Below, in pieces: positions 1-5,320 of a stretch of DNA of 7,155 bases. Source of the DNA: JBMNTQ01 sp050945815 (lineage in GTDB: Bacteria > Bacillota > Clostridia > Christensenellales > JBMNTQ01); the NCBI GenBank assembly GCA_050945815.1, contig JBMNTQ010000108.1, forward strand, positions 1 through 7,155. Reading direction: 5' to 3'. The translations under genes were made by a program, and so were the position numbers. The notes under the pieces were generated by a model that saw only the letters and a program-made list of their open reading frames with translations, was not told the DNA's origin and made no database searches. Within the stretch, counting starts at the first letter, position 1. Each line of letters begins with the position of its first letter.

Positions 1-33
1 CTGGGCGTGCTGGACAATTCGACAGGCAAATGA
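1..33 (+). CDS. Possible 3' end of an upstream gene (partial)
   Basis: Frame 1 reads LGVLDNSTGK and then a TGA stop at 31-33. A plus-strand terminator hairpin begins only 13 bases later, so some plus-strand gene very likely ends here. Frame 3 is also open from the window edge (GRAGQFDRQMSQ, stop at 37-39) and would fit the terminator equally well. Ten residues are too few to recognise a family or to settle the frame, so the existence of a gene end is inferred mainly from the terminator. Confidence 0.3.
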   Translation: MGVLDNSTGK

Positions 34-46
34 GCCAGTAAGGAAA

Positions 47-80
47 AGACCGGAGCCGCGATGGCCTGGGTCTTTTTTTT
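47..80 (+). terminator. Rho-independent terminator of the upstream plus-strand gene
   Basis: The outer stem is AGACC (47-51) with GGTCT (69-73). An inner GCC/GGC stem lies around a short GCGA-type loop, and a run of eight T follows (73-80). Two mismatches interrupt the stem. It faces the minus-strand tRNA terminator at 193-227, so this is a convergent transcription boundary. Confidence 0.7.
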
Positions 81-192
81 GAGTGGGGATATCTTTTTCG
101 GCAGAATGGGCGAGCTGGCAAAAAGGAGAGGGGTAAAGCTTTCGCCTTTTTTGCTTTTTGGAAAATGTGTAACAATCGTGAAATCCAAAAAC

Positions 193-227
193 AAAAAAAG
201 CCCCGCAATTACGATAACTACGGGCTT
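193..227 (-). terminator. Rho-independent terminator of the tRNA operon
   Basis: Read on the minus strand, AAGCCC pairs with GGGCTT, then one bulged G, then GTAGTTA pairs with TAATTGC (with wobbles) around a TCG loop. A T-run follows at 199-193. The stem begins six bases after the CCA end of tRNA-Lys, as expected for the end of this operon. Confidence 0.8.
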
Positions 228-232
228 TTACT

Positions 233-309
233 TGGTACCCCCTCGGGGATTCGAACCCCGGACGCCCTGATTAAGAGTCAGGTGCTCTAGCCAGCTGAGC
301 TAAGGAGGC
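233..309 (-). tRNA. tRNA-Lys (anticodon CUU)
   Basis: The reverse strand folds as a full cloverleaf: acceptor GCCTCCT/AGGGGGT, D-arm GCTC...GAGC, anticodon stem CCTGA/TCAGG around loop CTCTTAA (anticodon CTT), and T-arm CGGGG-TTCGAAT-CCCCG. The discriminator is A and the CCA end is encoded (233-235). The anticodon reads AAG. Two wobbles in the acceptor are visible, including G1-U72 at the terminal pair, which is uncommon. It is the last tRNA of the four-gene operon. Confidence 0.95.
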
Positions 310-325
310 ATATTATTATTTGCAA

Positions 326-359
326 TGAAGACTACGCAGCACCCTGCCGTCATGCTTCA
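326..359 (-). other. Stem-loop in the tRNA-Gly/tRNA-Lys spacer
   Basis: The spacer between tRNA-Gly(UCC) and tRNA-Lys is 57 bases, far longer than the 5- and 7-base gaps between the other tRNAs. On the minus strand it can fold as TGAAG/CTTCA, an internal loop, AC/GT, one bulged G, and GCAG/CTGC with a four-base loop. No T-run follows, so it is not a typical terminator. It may mark a processing site or be chance. Confidence 0.35.
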
Positions 360-366
360 GATAAAA

Positions 367-440
367 TGGAGCGGGTGATGGGAATCGAACCCACGTAGCC
401 AGCTTGGAAGGCTGGAACTCTACCATTGAGTTACACCCGC
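367..440 (-). tRNA. tRNA-Gly (anticodon UCC)
   Basis: The reverse strand gives a cloverleaf with acceptor GCGGGTG/CACCCGC, anticodon stem CCAGC/GCTGG around CTTCCAA (anticodon TCC), a T-loop TTCGATT, discriminator T and an encoded CCA (367-369). It reads GGA and probably GGG. It lies seven bases downstream of the second tRNA-Gly. Confidence 0.95.
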
Positions 441-447
441 AAAATAA

Positions 448-522
448 TGGAGCGGTAGACGAGATTCGAACTCGCGACATCCACCTTGGCAAGGTGGCAC
501 TCTACCACTGAGCTACTACCGC
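448..522 (-). tRNA. tRNA-Gly (anticodon GCC)
   Basis: The reverse strand gives acceptor GCGGTAG/CTACCGC, anticodon stem CCACC/GGTGG around TTGCCAA (anticodon GCC), T-arm GCGAG-TTCGAAT-CTCGT, discriminator T and an encoded CCA (448-450). It reads GGC and GGU. Only five bases separate it from tRNA-Leu, so the two are processed from one transcript. Confidence 0.95.
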
Positions 523-527
523 TTATT

Positions 528-612
528 TGGTGCGGGCGAAGAGATTTGAACTCCCACGCCTATAGGCACCAGATCCTAAGTCTGGCGCGTCTGCCAATTC
601 CGCCACGCCCGC
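528..612 (-). tRNA. tRNA-Leu (anticodon UAG)
   Basis: The 85-base reverse-strand sequence has acceptor GCGGGCG/CGCCCGC, anticodon stem CCAGA/TCTGG around CTTAGGA (anticodon TAG), the long variable arm typical of class II tRNAs (TGCC-TATA-GGCG), a TTCAAAT T-loop, discriminator A and an encoded CCA (528-530). It is the first gene of the operon, about 60 bases after the predicted transcription start. Confidence 0.95.
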
Positions 613-680
613 AGATATAAGCTGAAAAAATGAACCCTGAGTTCCATCCTCAACACCTGGGCTCGTAAGGCACATTCTGT

Positions 681-709
681 ATTATACTAACCGGCGGCAT
701 CTTTGTCAA
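681..709 (-). promoter_or_regulatory. Consensus sigma-A promoter of the tRNA operon
   Basis: On the minus strand a perfect TTGACA (-35, 704-709) and a perfect TATAAT (-10, 681-686) are separated by 17 bases. Transcription should start near 674 and run into tRNA-Leu. Such full-consensus promoters fit stable-RNA genes that are expressed strongly. The preceding minus-strand gene stops only 45 bases upstream, with no convincing terminator between. Confidence 0.9.
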
Positions 710-754
710 TACTCATTTTTCTGCGAGGAATCGGCATGTGCCTCTTTGCTATGG

Positions 755-1807
755 TTAGAAAAGCATTTGGGAAAGGTCGTTCATCATATGGGTATAATGC
801 TCTTTACAGGTGTGGTTTTCGCCCCTCTCGATCAGTTGTAGACAGGGGGTTAAATAGTCCTGCCAGATGGCATTGTAGAGAGCGTCGCGGTCGTCTCGGT
901 GTTGCAATTTTTCCACCATGAGAGGTGCTAAGAGATAGTAATGGTTGATTAAGGTAGGTCCGTCGGATTGAACAGCCAGCCAGTCATCGCGGAAATGCCG
1001 CAAAGCTGTTAGTTCGGCACAGTCGTCCTCTTTGCCGGCATATTCACAGGCGGCAGTGGTGATGAAGCAGAGTTTAAACTTGAAGCCTTTGGCAATTTGC
1101 TCGTATTCGGCCTTTCCAAGTTGGCTTTTAGGGTGTTCTTTATTCCAGGCGGCCAAGATGGCATCGGCCAGCGGATGGCCGAAGGGTTCGTCGTAGGCTA
1201 GGATAGCGGGAATGAAGAATGCGACAATTACTTGTACAAATTGGAATTCGAAAAGCTGGGTATCGCTACGCTTCATAGAGGCGCGTTTTTCGTTGCGCAG
1301 TGCGATCGCAAAAGCGGCAGCCTTCTCGCCAAATTCTTTGATTAGGGCATCCCTGTCTTCTGTGCAGGAGTTGTAGGCCCTTTTAAAGTTTGCCAACATG
1401 GGGGTTAGGATATGGCGGTAAATTTCAAAGCTGCGGCCGTATTGTTGGCGCGCAAACTTTTCCGCAAGATTCGAAATCATAAACATTTTTTCGTTCAGCC
1501 GGGAAATTGCCAGATAATAGTGGGCTTTGTAGTAGTCCGGAATTTGGCGTGCCACATCCTCGGCGTATTGCATGTAGGAAGCATCGCCGGCAGAAAAACT
1601 ATCTTCCATCTTGCGAATCAGCGCATTAGCCTGGGTAAACAACTCTTGATTGCTGCCGGTAGCCATCGCCGCCTCTACAATGCTGCGAATATTGATTTCC
1701 CGGGAGCAGGCCATACATTGAAGGGTTTCCTTTTGGAGCATCCCAATATCCAAAGGGATTCGATATTCACTGCTGCAATTTTCGCACGTGACTGTGATAT
1801 AGTCCAT
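755..1807 (-). CDS. CFI-box C-terminal domain protein with N-terminal Cys4 zinc-ribbon motif, function unknown
   Basis: The product has 350 residues. I chose the ATG at 1805-1807 because GGAGG lies seven bases upstream; the frame stays open to 1915, but that extension lacks such a site. Residues 8-11 (CENC) and 31-34 (CMAC) form two CxxC pairs, a zinc-ribbon-like layout. The middle is probably helical and includes a hydrophobic patch near residues 187-205. The C-terminal part carries the CFI-box: CFITTAAC at 247-254, DDC at 261-263 and LRHFRDDWL at 269-277. I know this motif from uncharacterised clostridial proteins, where it often sits at the end of varied domain combinations. No signal peptide is seen, so it is probably cytoplasmic. 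The conserved cysteines suggest metal binding or redox chemistry, but that is inference. It is divergent from ytxC and upstream of the tRNA operon; neither neighbour reveals its job. Confidence 0.85.
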   Translation of the reverse strand: MDYITVTCENCSSEYRIPLDIGMLQKETLQCMACSREINIRSIVEAAMATGSNQELFTQANALIRKMEDSFSAGDASYMQYAEDVARQIPDYYKAHYYLAISRLNEKMFMISNLAEKFARQQYGRSFEIYRHILTPMLANFKRAYNSCTEDRDALIKEFGEKAAAFAIALRNEKRASMKRSDTQLFEFQFVQVIVAFFIPAILAYDEPFGHPLADAILAAWNKEHPKSQLGKAEYEQIAKGFKFKLCFITTAACEYAGKEDDCAELTALRHFRDDWLAVQSDGPTLINHYYLLAPLMVEKLQHRDDRDALYNAIWQDYLTPCLQLIERGENHTCKEHYTHMMNDLSQMLF

Positions 1808-1835
1808 AGCCAAACCTCCAAAATACTGATAATCT

Positions 1836-1864
1836 ATCATATCATATTCGCGGTGACTGCAAAA
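1836..1864 (-). promoter_or_regulatory. Weak candidate promoter of the CFI-box gene
   Basis: On the minus strand TATGAT (1836-1841) lies 17 bases from TTTTGC (1859-1864). A second, overlapping TATGAT occupies 1841-1846. The -35 match is poor, so the site may need an activator or may be wrong. It would give a leader of roughly 20 bases before the ATG at 1807. Confidence 0.3.
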
Positions 1865-1878
1865 GCGGCGTAGCAAGA

Positions 1879-1930
1879 ATTTTTCCTTATCTTTGGTATA
1901 TTGTTTAAAATCCAAAGATAGGAAGAATTT
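1879..1930. repeat. Imperfect inverted repeat between divergent genes
   Basis: The left arm (1883-1896, core CCTTATCTTTGG) and right arm (1912-1924, core CCAAAGATAGG) are complementary apart from one extra base. Looser complementarity extends outward to AATT on both sides. The 15-base centre (1897-1911) is AT-rich. There is no T-run placed as in a terminator. It lies upstream of the CFI-box gene start and about 120 bases before ytxC. An operator for a dimeric regulator is possible. Confidence 0.55.
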
Positions 1931-2048
1931 GTCGGAAGGTTTTCGTTAGAATGTTGGAATACTAAATCCGTATGTAACACAGCATTTTTTAGGGCATATG
2001 CTGAATTAAAAATACGGGCACGGAAGAACCCTAAGCAGGGAGAGAAGA

Positions 2049-2873
2049 ATGAAAACCTATGCATTTAAATACGCCGGAGGCTTGCCGGTGCACAAAGAAT
2101 TTGCCGGCAAGCTAAAAGAGGCGTTTCAAGGATTGAATTTTGAACTGGCAGAGGAAATGTGTGACGGCCTGACTTGCTTGAAACTGAAGGTGAAGGACAC
2201 GAATGAAACCCATGATGGCGGCACCGACAGCCGCGCTGCACAATTTATTTCAGATGCGGTTGTGGACTTGATGATGTTATCGAAGGTTGAGGAAATTGTT
2301 GAACGCAAATTTCCAATCTTGCTTACTTCAGAGAGAACAAAGATAATCTATCTTGCGCTGGAGCAGATGTCTCAGCATTTTGACTCGGTCAAATGGAAGC
2401 ACTGTGCTTACAAGCGGTCGCTGGATGTGCTGCGGGAAGGACGCGAAATATCTTTGGACGGCTTTCAGCGGTTTCGTATGAAGGAGATGGCGGCAGTTTG
2501 CGAGATGTGTGTGGACGATAGCTTTGATAAGATGGTGATTGAACAGGAATACCGGGAGTTTTTAAAGCTACTTCGGTATTTTGTGGAAACCCAAACTCCG
2601 CTGGTGGAAGAAGTGCATTTAATCGGCCGGGACGGCAAGCTGGAACTGACGGACGAAAACTTCTTGCCCATACAGAAGGATATGCTGGAGCAGTTGTGGC
2701 TGGATGCGGACTATATTGGGATGAGTGATGAAGATAAGCTGATCAGTATTTTAATATCCATTGCGCCCAGCCGAATTCATCTGCATGGAGACGGAGGAAA
2801 CCAGAAGATATTGGAGACGATTATTCGCGTATTTAACGGGCGAGTTGTGAGAGTTGACGATGAGATATTTTAA
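2049..2873 (+). CDS. ytxC: YtxC family putative sporulation protein
   Basis: The 274-residue product matches what I know of the YtxC family in length and motifs. LDGFQRFRMKE (136-146) corresponds to the family's GFxxFRLK block, EYREFLKLLRYFVE (167-180) follows it, and the C-terminal end has LISILISIAPSRIHLH (231-246). The ATG at 2049 follows GGGAG (2038-2042) at six bases. The biochemical role is unknown; the family is confined mainly to endospore formers and is named a putative sporulation protein. In Bacillus subtilis ytxC also lies directly before thrS, so the order is conserved. No signal peptide or membrane segment is evident. A CATATGCT at 1995-2002 loosely resembles a sporulation-sigma -10 element, without a clear -35, so I do not call a promoter. 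No terminator separates it from the thrS promoter 14 bases beyond its stop. Confidence 0.85.
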   Translation: MKTYAFKYAGGLPVHKEFAGKLKEAFQGLNFELAEEMCDGLTCLKLKVKDTNETHDGGTDSRAAQFISDAVVDLMMLSKVEEIVERKFPILLTSERTKIIYLALEQMSQHFDSVKWKHCAYKRSLDVLREGREISLDGFQRFRMKEMAAVCEMCVDDSFDKMVIEQEYREFLKLLRYFVETQTPLVEEVHLIGRDGKLELTDENFLPIQKDMLEQLWLDADYIGMSDEDKLISILISIAPSRIHLHGDGGNQKILETIIRVFNGRVVRVDDEIF

Positions 2874-2886
2874 TGGTGCCTTTCGT

Positions 2887-2915
2887 TTGACAGACGGCGC
2901 CTTGTGCAGTATAAT
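2887..2915 (+). promoter_or_regulatory. Consensus sigma-A promoter of thrS
   Basis: A perfect TTGACA (2887-2892) and a perfect TATAAT (2910-2915) have a 17-base spacer. Transcription should start near 2922, giving a T-box leader of about 275 bases before the thrS start. A full-strength promoter fits control by transcription termination in the leader rather than at initiation. Confidence 0.9.
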
Positions 2916-2921
2916 CATGGA

Positions 2922-3152
2922 AACAGATAAATTCCGCCGTGTAGAAGCGGGTATCAGTAGCTTGTGTGAACCGACAAGAGAGGGCTGGCCTTTGGGCTGA
3001 GAGCCGGCCTCGGCGCTGGCACAACGCGAATACCACCCCGAAGAGCGGCGACGCATAGCGGGCGCGATATGCCGGATATGAGTGGTTTGCTGCAAGTAGG
3101 GTGGAACCGCGGGAATGATCATCCCGTCCCTTATCCAAGGGACGGGATTTTT
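2922..3152 (+). ncRNA. Threonine T-box riboswitch (thrS leader)
   Basis: This leader senses uncharged tRNA-Thr. Stem I has a basal helix CGGG (2948-2951) with CCCG (3037-3040). A specifier loop follows with AGTA on the 5' side (2956-2959) and GAAT-ACC-A on the 3' side, and TTGTG/CACAA lies above it. The specifier is ACC (3032-3034), a threonine codon. The antiterminator is AGGG (3098-3101), the seven-base bulge TGGAACC (3102-3108), and GCGGGA (3109-3114), pairing with TCCCGT and CCCT at 3122-3131. Those same bases form the 5' arm of the terminator, so the two folds exclude each other. The bulge TGGA should pair with a tRNA ending in UCCA. The start at 2922 is predicted from the promoter. Confidence 0.93.
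3121..3152 (+). terminator. T-box terminator hairpin
   Basis: A perfect 12-base-pair stem, ATCCCGTCCCTT (3121-3132) with AAGGGACGGGAT (3137-3148), closes a four-base ATCC loop and is followed by Ts up to 3152. When tRNA-Thr is charged this hairpin should form and stop transcription before thrS. Confidence 0.93.
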
Positions 3153-3197
3153 GTCTTTTATGAAACGACGGGCATGAAGCCGATAGGAGGACGTTGC

Positions 3198-5108
3198 GTG
3201 ATTACGATTCGATTGAAGGATGGTACAGAAAAACAATATGAAGCTTGCGTGACCGGCTTGGAGATAGCCAAGAGCTTGTCGCAGAAGCTGGCAAAAACAG
3301 CGCTGGCGCTGTCGGTGGACGGGCAGACTGTGGATCTCTTTCAGCCTATAGACAAGGATGCGGAGATTGAATTGTTAACCTTTGAAGATAAGGAAGGTCG
3401 TCATGCTTTGCGGCATACAGGCTCGCATATTTTGGCTCAAGCTGTTAAACGCTTGTACCCTGATGTGGCGCTGGCTATCGGCCCTGCGATCGACAACGGT
3501 TACTACTACGATTTTGATGTAGACAAGCCTTTTACGACAGAAGAGTTGTCTAAAATCGAAAAGGAAATGAACAGAATTATCAAGGAAAACCAGAAACTGG
3601 AACGCTTTGAATTGCCCCGAGATGAGGCGATTGCATTGATGCGGGAACAGAACGAGCCGTATAAAGTCGAGCTGATTGAAGCTTTGCCTGAGGACGCTGT
3701 TATTTCATTCTATAAGCAAGGGGATTTTATGGACCTTTGTGCGGGCCCCCATGTCGTTTCTACCGGCAAGGTGAAGAACATCAAGCTTTTGAGTGTGGCA
3801 GGGGCGTATTGGCGGGGCGACGAGAAGAACAAGATGTTGCAGCGTATCTATGGTACGGCCTTTGAAAAGAAGGAAGACTTGGACGAATACATTTACCGTT
3901 TGGAGGAAGCGAAAAAGCGCGATCACCGCAAATTGGGCAAGGAACTGGATCTGTTCAGCATTCAGGAAGAGGGGTCGGGCTTTCCGTTTTTCCACCCCAA
4001 AGGGATGATTGTACGCAATACGCTGGAGGATTTCTGGCGTCGCGAGCATCAAAAGGCGGGCTATGAGGAGATTCGCACGCCGATTATCCTGAATAAGGAT
4101 CTTTGGATAAAGAGCGGACATTGGGATCATTATCGGGAGAATATGTACTATACCCAGATTGACGACCATGATTTCAGCGTGAAGCCTATGAATTGTCCTG
4201 GCGGGATGTTGGTATATAAGCGCAGGATATACAGCTATCGGGACTTGCCTGTCAGGCTGGCGGAATTAGGGCTGGTGCATCGGCACGAGGTGTCCGGCTC
4301 GCTGCACGGGCTGATGCGGGTGCGCAGTTTTACCCAGGATGATGCGCATATTTTCATGACCCGGGATCAGACCAAAGAAGAGATTATCAAAGTTATTGAG
4401 CTAACCCAGCATTTTTATCAGATATTCGGCTTTACATACAGTGTGGAGCTGTCTACCCGGCCAGAGGATTCCATGGGCAGCGATGAGGACTGGACTGCTG
4501 CTACCGACGCGCTGAGGGAAGCGCTGGAGGAGAAAGGGCTGGCTTATCAGATAAACGAAGGCGACGGCGCGTTCTATGGCCCAAAGATCGACTTTCATCT
4601 TGAGGATTCCATCGGGCGAACCTGGCAGTGCGGCACGATTCAGCTGGACTTCCAAATGCCGGAGCGCTTTGATTTAACCTATGTGGGCGAAGATGGGCAG
4701 AGGCACCGGCCGGTTATGATCCATCGGGTGGTGTTGGGTAGTGTGGAGCGTTTCATTGCAATTTTGACCGAGCATTATGCCGGTGCGTTTCCGCTCTGGC
4801 TGTCGCCGGTGCAGGTGAAGGTGATGTCGCTGACTGACCGGACAATCCCCCGGGCGCAGGAGATAACCCAAACCTTGCGCGAAGCGGAGATACGGGCGGA
4901 GTCGGATACTCGAAACGAGAAGATTGGCTTTAAGATCCGTGAGGCACAGATGGAAAAGGTGCCTTATATGGTTATATTGGGTGATCAGGAAGCGGAAAGC
5001 GGGCTTTTGTCTGTGCGTTCGCGCTCTAAAGGTGATTTGGGGACAATGTCCGTAGATGATTTTCTTTCTGTGCTTCAGGTGCAAATCGACACAAAAGCGG
5101 CAGATTAA
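3198..5108 (+). CDS. thrS: Threonyl-tRNA synthetase
   Basis: This class II synthetase attaches threonine to tRNA-Thr in the cytoplasm. The GTG at 3198 is chosen because AGGAGG (3185-3190) lies seven bases upstream and it gives 636 residues, close to the usual 640; the frame is open further back but only through the T-box. A TGS domain covers about 1-62. The editing domain follows, with zinc-binding-type residues H73, H77, C181 and H185. The catalytic core has the zinc ligands C333 (in MNCPGG), H384 and H509, motif 2 around HRHEVSGSLHG, and motif 3 GSVERF (514-519). The anticodon-binding domain starts near 535. All key residues are present, so both charging and removal of mischarged serine should work. 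Expression is controlled by the T-box leader. The next operon starts from its own promoter; I see no convincing terminator between. Confidence 0.98.
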   Translation: MITIRLKDGTEKQYEACVTGLEIAKSLSQKLAKTALALSVDGQTVDLFQPIDKDAEIELLTFEDKEGRHALRHTGSHILAQAVKRLYPDVALAIGPAIDNGYYYDFDVDKPFTTEELSKIEKEMNRIIKENQKLERFELPRDEAIALMREQNEPYKVELIEALPEDAVISFYKQGDFMDLCAGPHVVSTGKVKNIKLLSVAGAYWRGDEKNKMLQRIYGTAFEKKEDLDEYIYRLEEAKKRDHRKLGKELDLFSIQEEGSGFPFFHPKGMIVRNTLEDFWRREHQKAGYEEIRTPIILNKDLWIKSGHWDHYRENMYYTQIDDHDFSVKPMNCPGGMLVYKRRIYSYRDLPVRLAELGLVHRHEVSGSLHGLMRVRSFTQDDAHIFMTRDQTKEEIIKVIELTQHFYQIFGFTYSVELSTRPEDSMGSDEDWTAATDALREALEEKGLAYQINEGDGAFYGPKIDFHLEDSIGRTWQCGTIQLDFQMPERFDLTYVGEDGQRHRPVMIHRVVLGSVERFIAILTEHYAGAFPLWLSPVQVKVMSLTDRTIPRAQEITQTLREAEIRAESDTRNEKIGFKIREAQMEKVPYMVILGDQEAESGLLSVRSRSKGDLGTMSVDDFLSVLQVQIDTKAAD

Positions 5109-5148
5109 GAAAATTGACTAAACGGCGCAAAATATCCAGGCGTTTTCC

Positions 5149-5178
5149 TTGACAAACGGCTGGGAACCATGATATTCT
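5149..5178 (+). promoter_or_regulatory. Sigma-A promoter of infC-rpmI-rplT
   Basis: TTGACA (5149-5154) is a perfect -35 box. TATTCT (5173-5178) is a fair -10 box, with an 18-base spacer. It starts 41 bases after the thrS stop, and transcription should begin near 5185, just before the structured leader. Confidence 0.75.
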
Positions 5179-5184
5179 TTTAAG

Positions 5185-5298
5185 GTACAAAAAGAAGAAG
5201 CCTAGCTTCTCACCTGCAGGCAATTGCCAACCAGGTTGTAACGAAAAGCGATGTTTTACGCGCAAGTGTTCTTTTTGTCACTTGCGCGCTTATTTTTT
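5185..5298 (+). ncRNA. infC operon leader, L20-type attenuator
   Basis: The leader between the predicted start and infC folds as AGAAGC-CTA-GCTTCT (5196-5210), then ACCTG (5212-5216) with CAGGT (5232-5236) enclosing the palindrome GGCAATTGCC (5219-5228), and ends in a strong terminator. In Bacillus subtilis ribosomal protein L20 binds the infC leader and promotes termination (the L20_leader class). Position, gene content and the paired elements fit that class. The exact L20 contact site here is inferred, not shown. Transcript start is approximate. Confidence 0.75.
5259..5298 (+). terminator. Attenuator terminator before infC
   Basis: A perfect ten-base-pair stem, CGCGCAAGTG (5259-5268) with CACTTGCGCG (5279-5288), has a T-rich ten-base loop and is followed by TTATTTTTT to 5298. 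The infC ribosome binding site begins only four bases later, so this hairpin can only work as a leader attenuator and not as a gene end. Confidence 0.88.
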
Positions 5299-5301
5299 AA
5301 T

Positions 5302-5320
5302 GGAGGTGCAATCAGCCATA
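5302..5320 (+). promoter_or_regulatory. infC ribosome binding site and ATA start codon
   Basis: GGAGGTG (5302-5308) is followed after nine bases by ATA (5318-5320), which leads into the conserved IF3 start (AVDLLINDEI). No ATG, GTG or TTG lies at the right distance from this site. The in-frame ATG at 5300 overlaps the Shine-Dalgarno itself and has only the terminator T-run upstream. Confidence 0.75.

Noticed and set aside
61..270. 69-residue plus-strand frame across the left terminators and tRNA-Lys
   Set aside because: It starts inside a terminator hairpin and ends in antisense tRNA sequence, so it cannot be a real gene.
625..647. Small GAAC/GTTC hairpin with six T between the tRNA promoter and tRNA-Leu (minus strand)
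   Set aside because: A four-base-pair stem is too weak to call a terminator or attenuator.
1412..1873. Plus-strand 153-residue open frame opposite the CFI-box gene
   Set aside because: It is antisense to a gene with clear motifs and a good ribosome binding site, and its translation shows no recognisable domain.
1980..2003. CAGCAT/ATGCTG inverted repeat and CATATGCT before ytxC as a sporulation promoter
   Set aside because: The arms are only six bases and no matching -35 element could be found at the right distance.
3069..3197. N-terminal extension of thrS by 43 residues from an ATG at 3069
   Set aside because: It would be translated through the T-box antiterminator and terminator. GTG 3198 has an ideal AGGAGG and gives the normal ThrRS N terminus.
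3705..4169. Minus-strand 154-residue frame within thrS
   Set aside because: It is a shadow of the conserved synthetase coding sequence, with no start signal or family resemblance.
5120..5146. AAACG/CGTTT pairing after thrS as a possible terminator
   Set aside because: There are only five base pairs with a large loop and four T, so it is not convincing.
5282..5317. Upstream infC starts at TTG 5282 and ATG 5300
   Set aside because: TTG lies inside the terminator stem, ATG overlaps the Shine-Dalgarno, and neither has a ribosome binding site.
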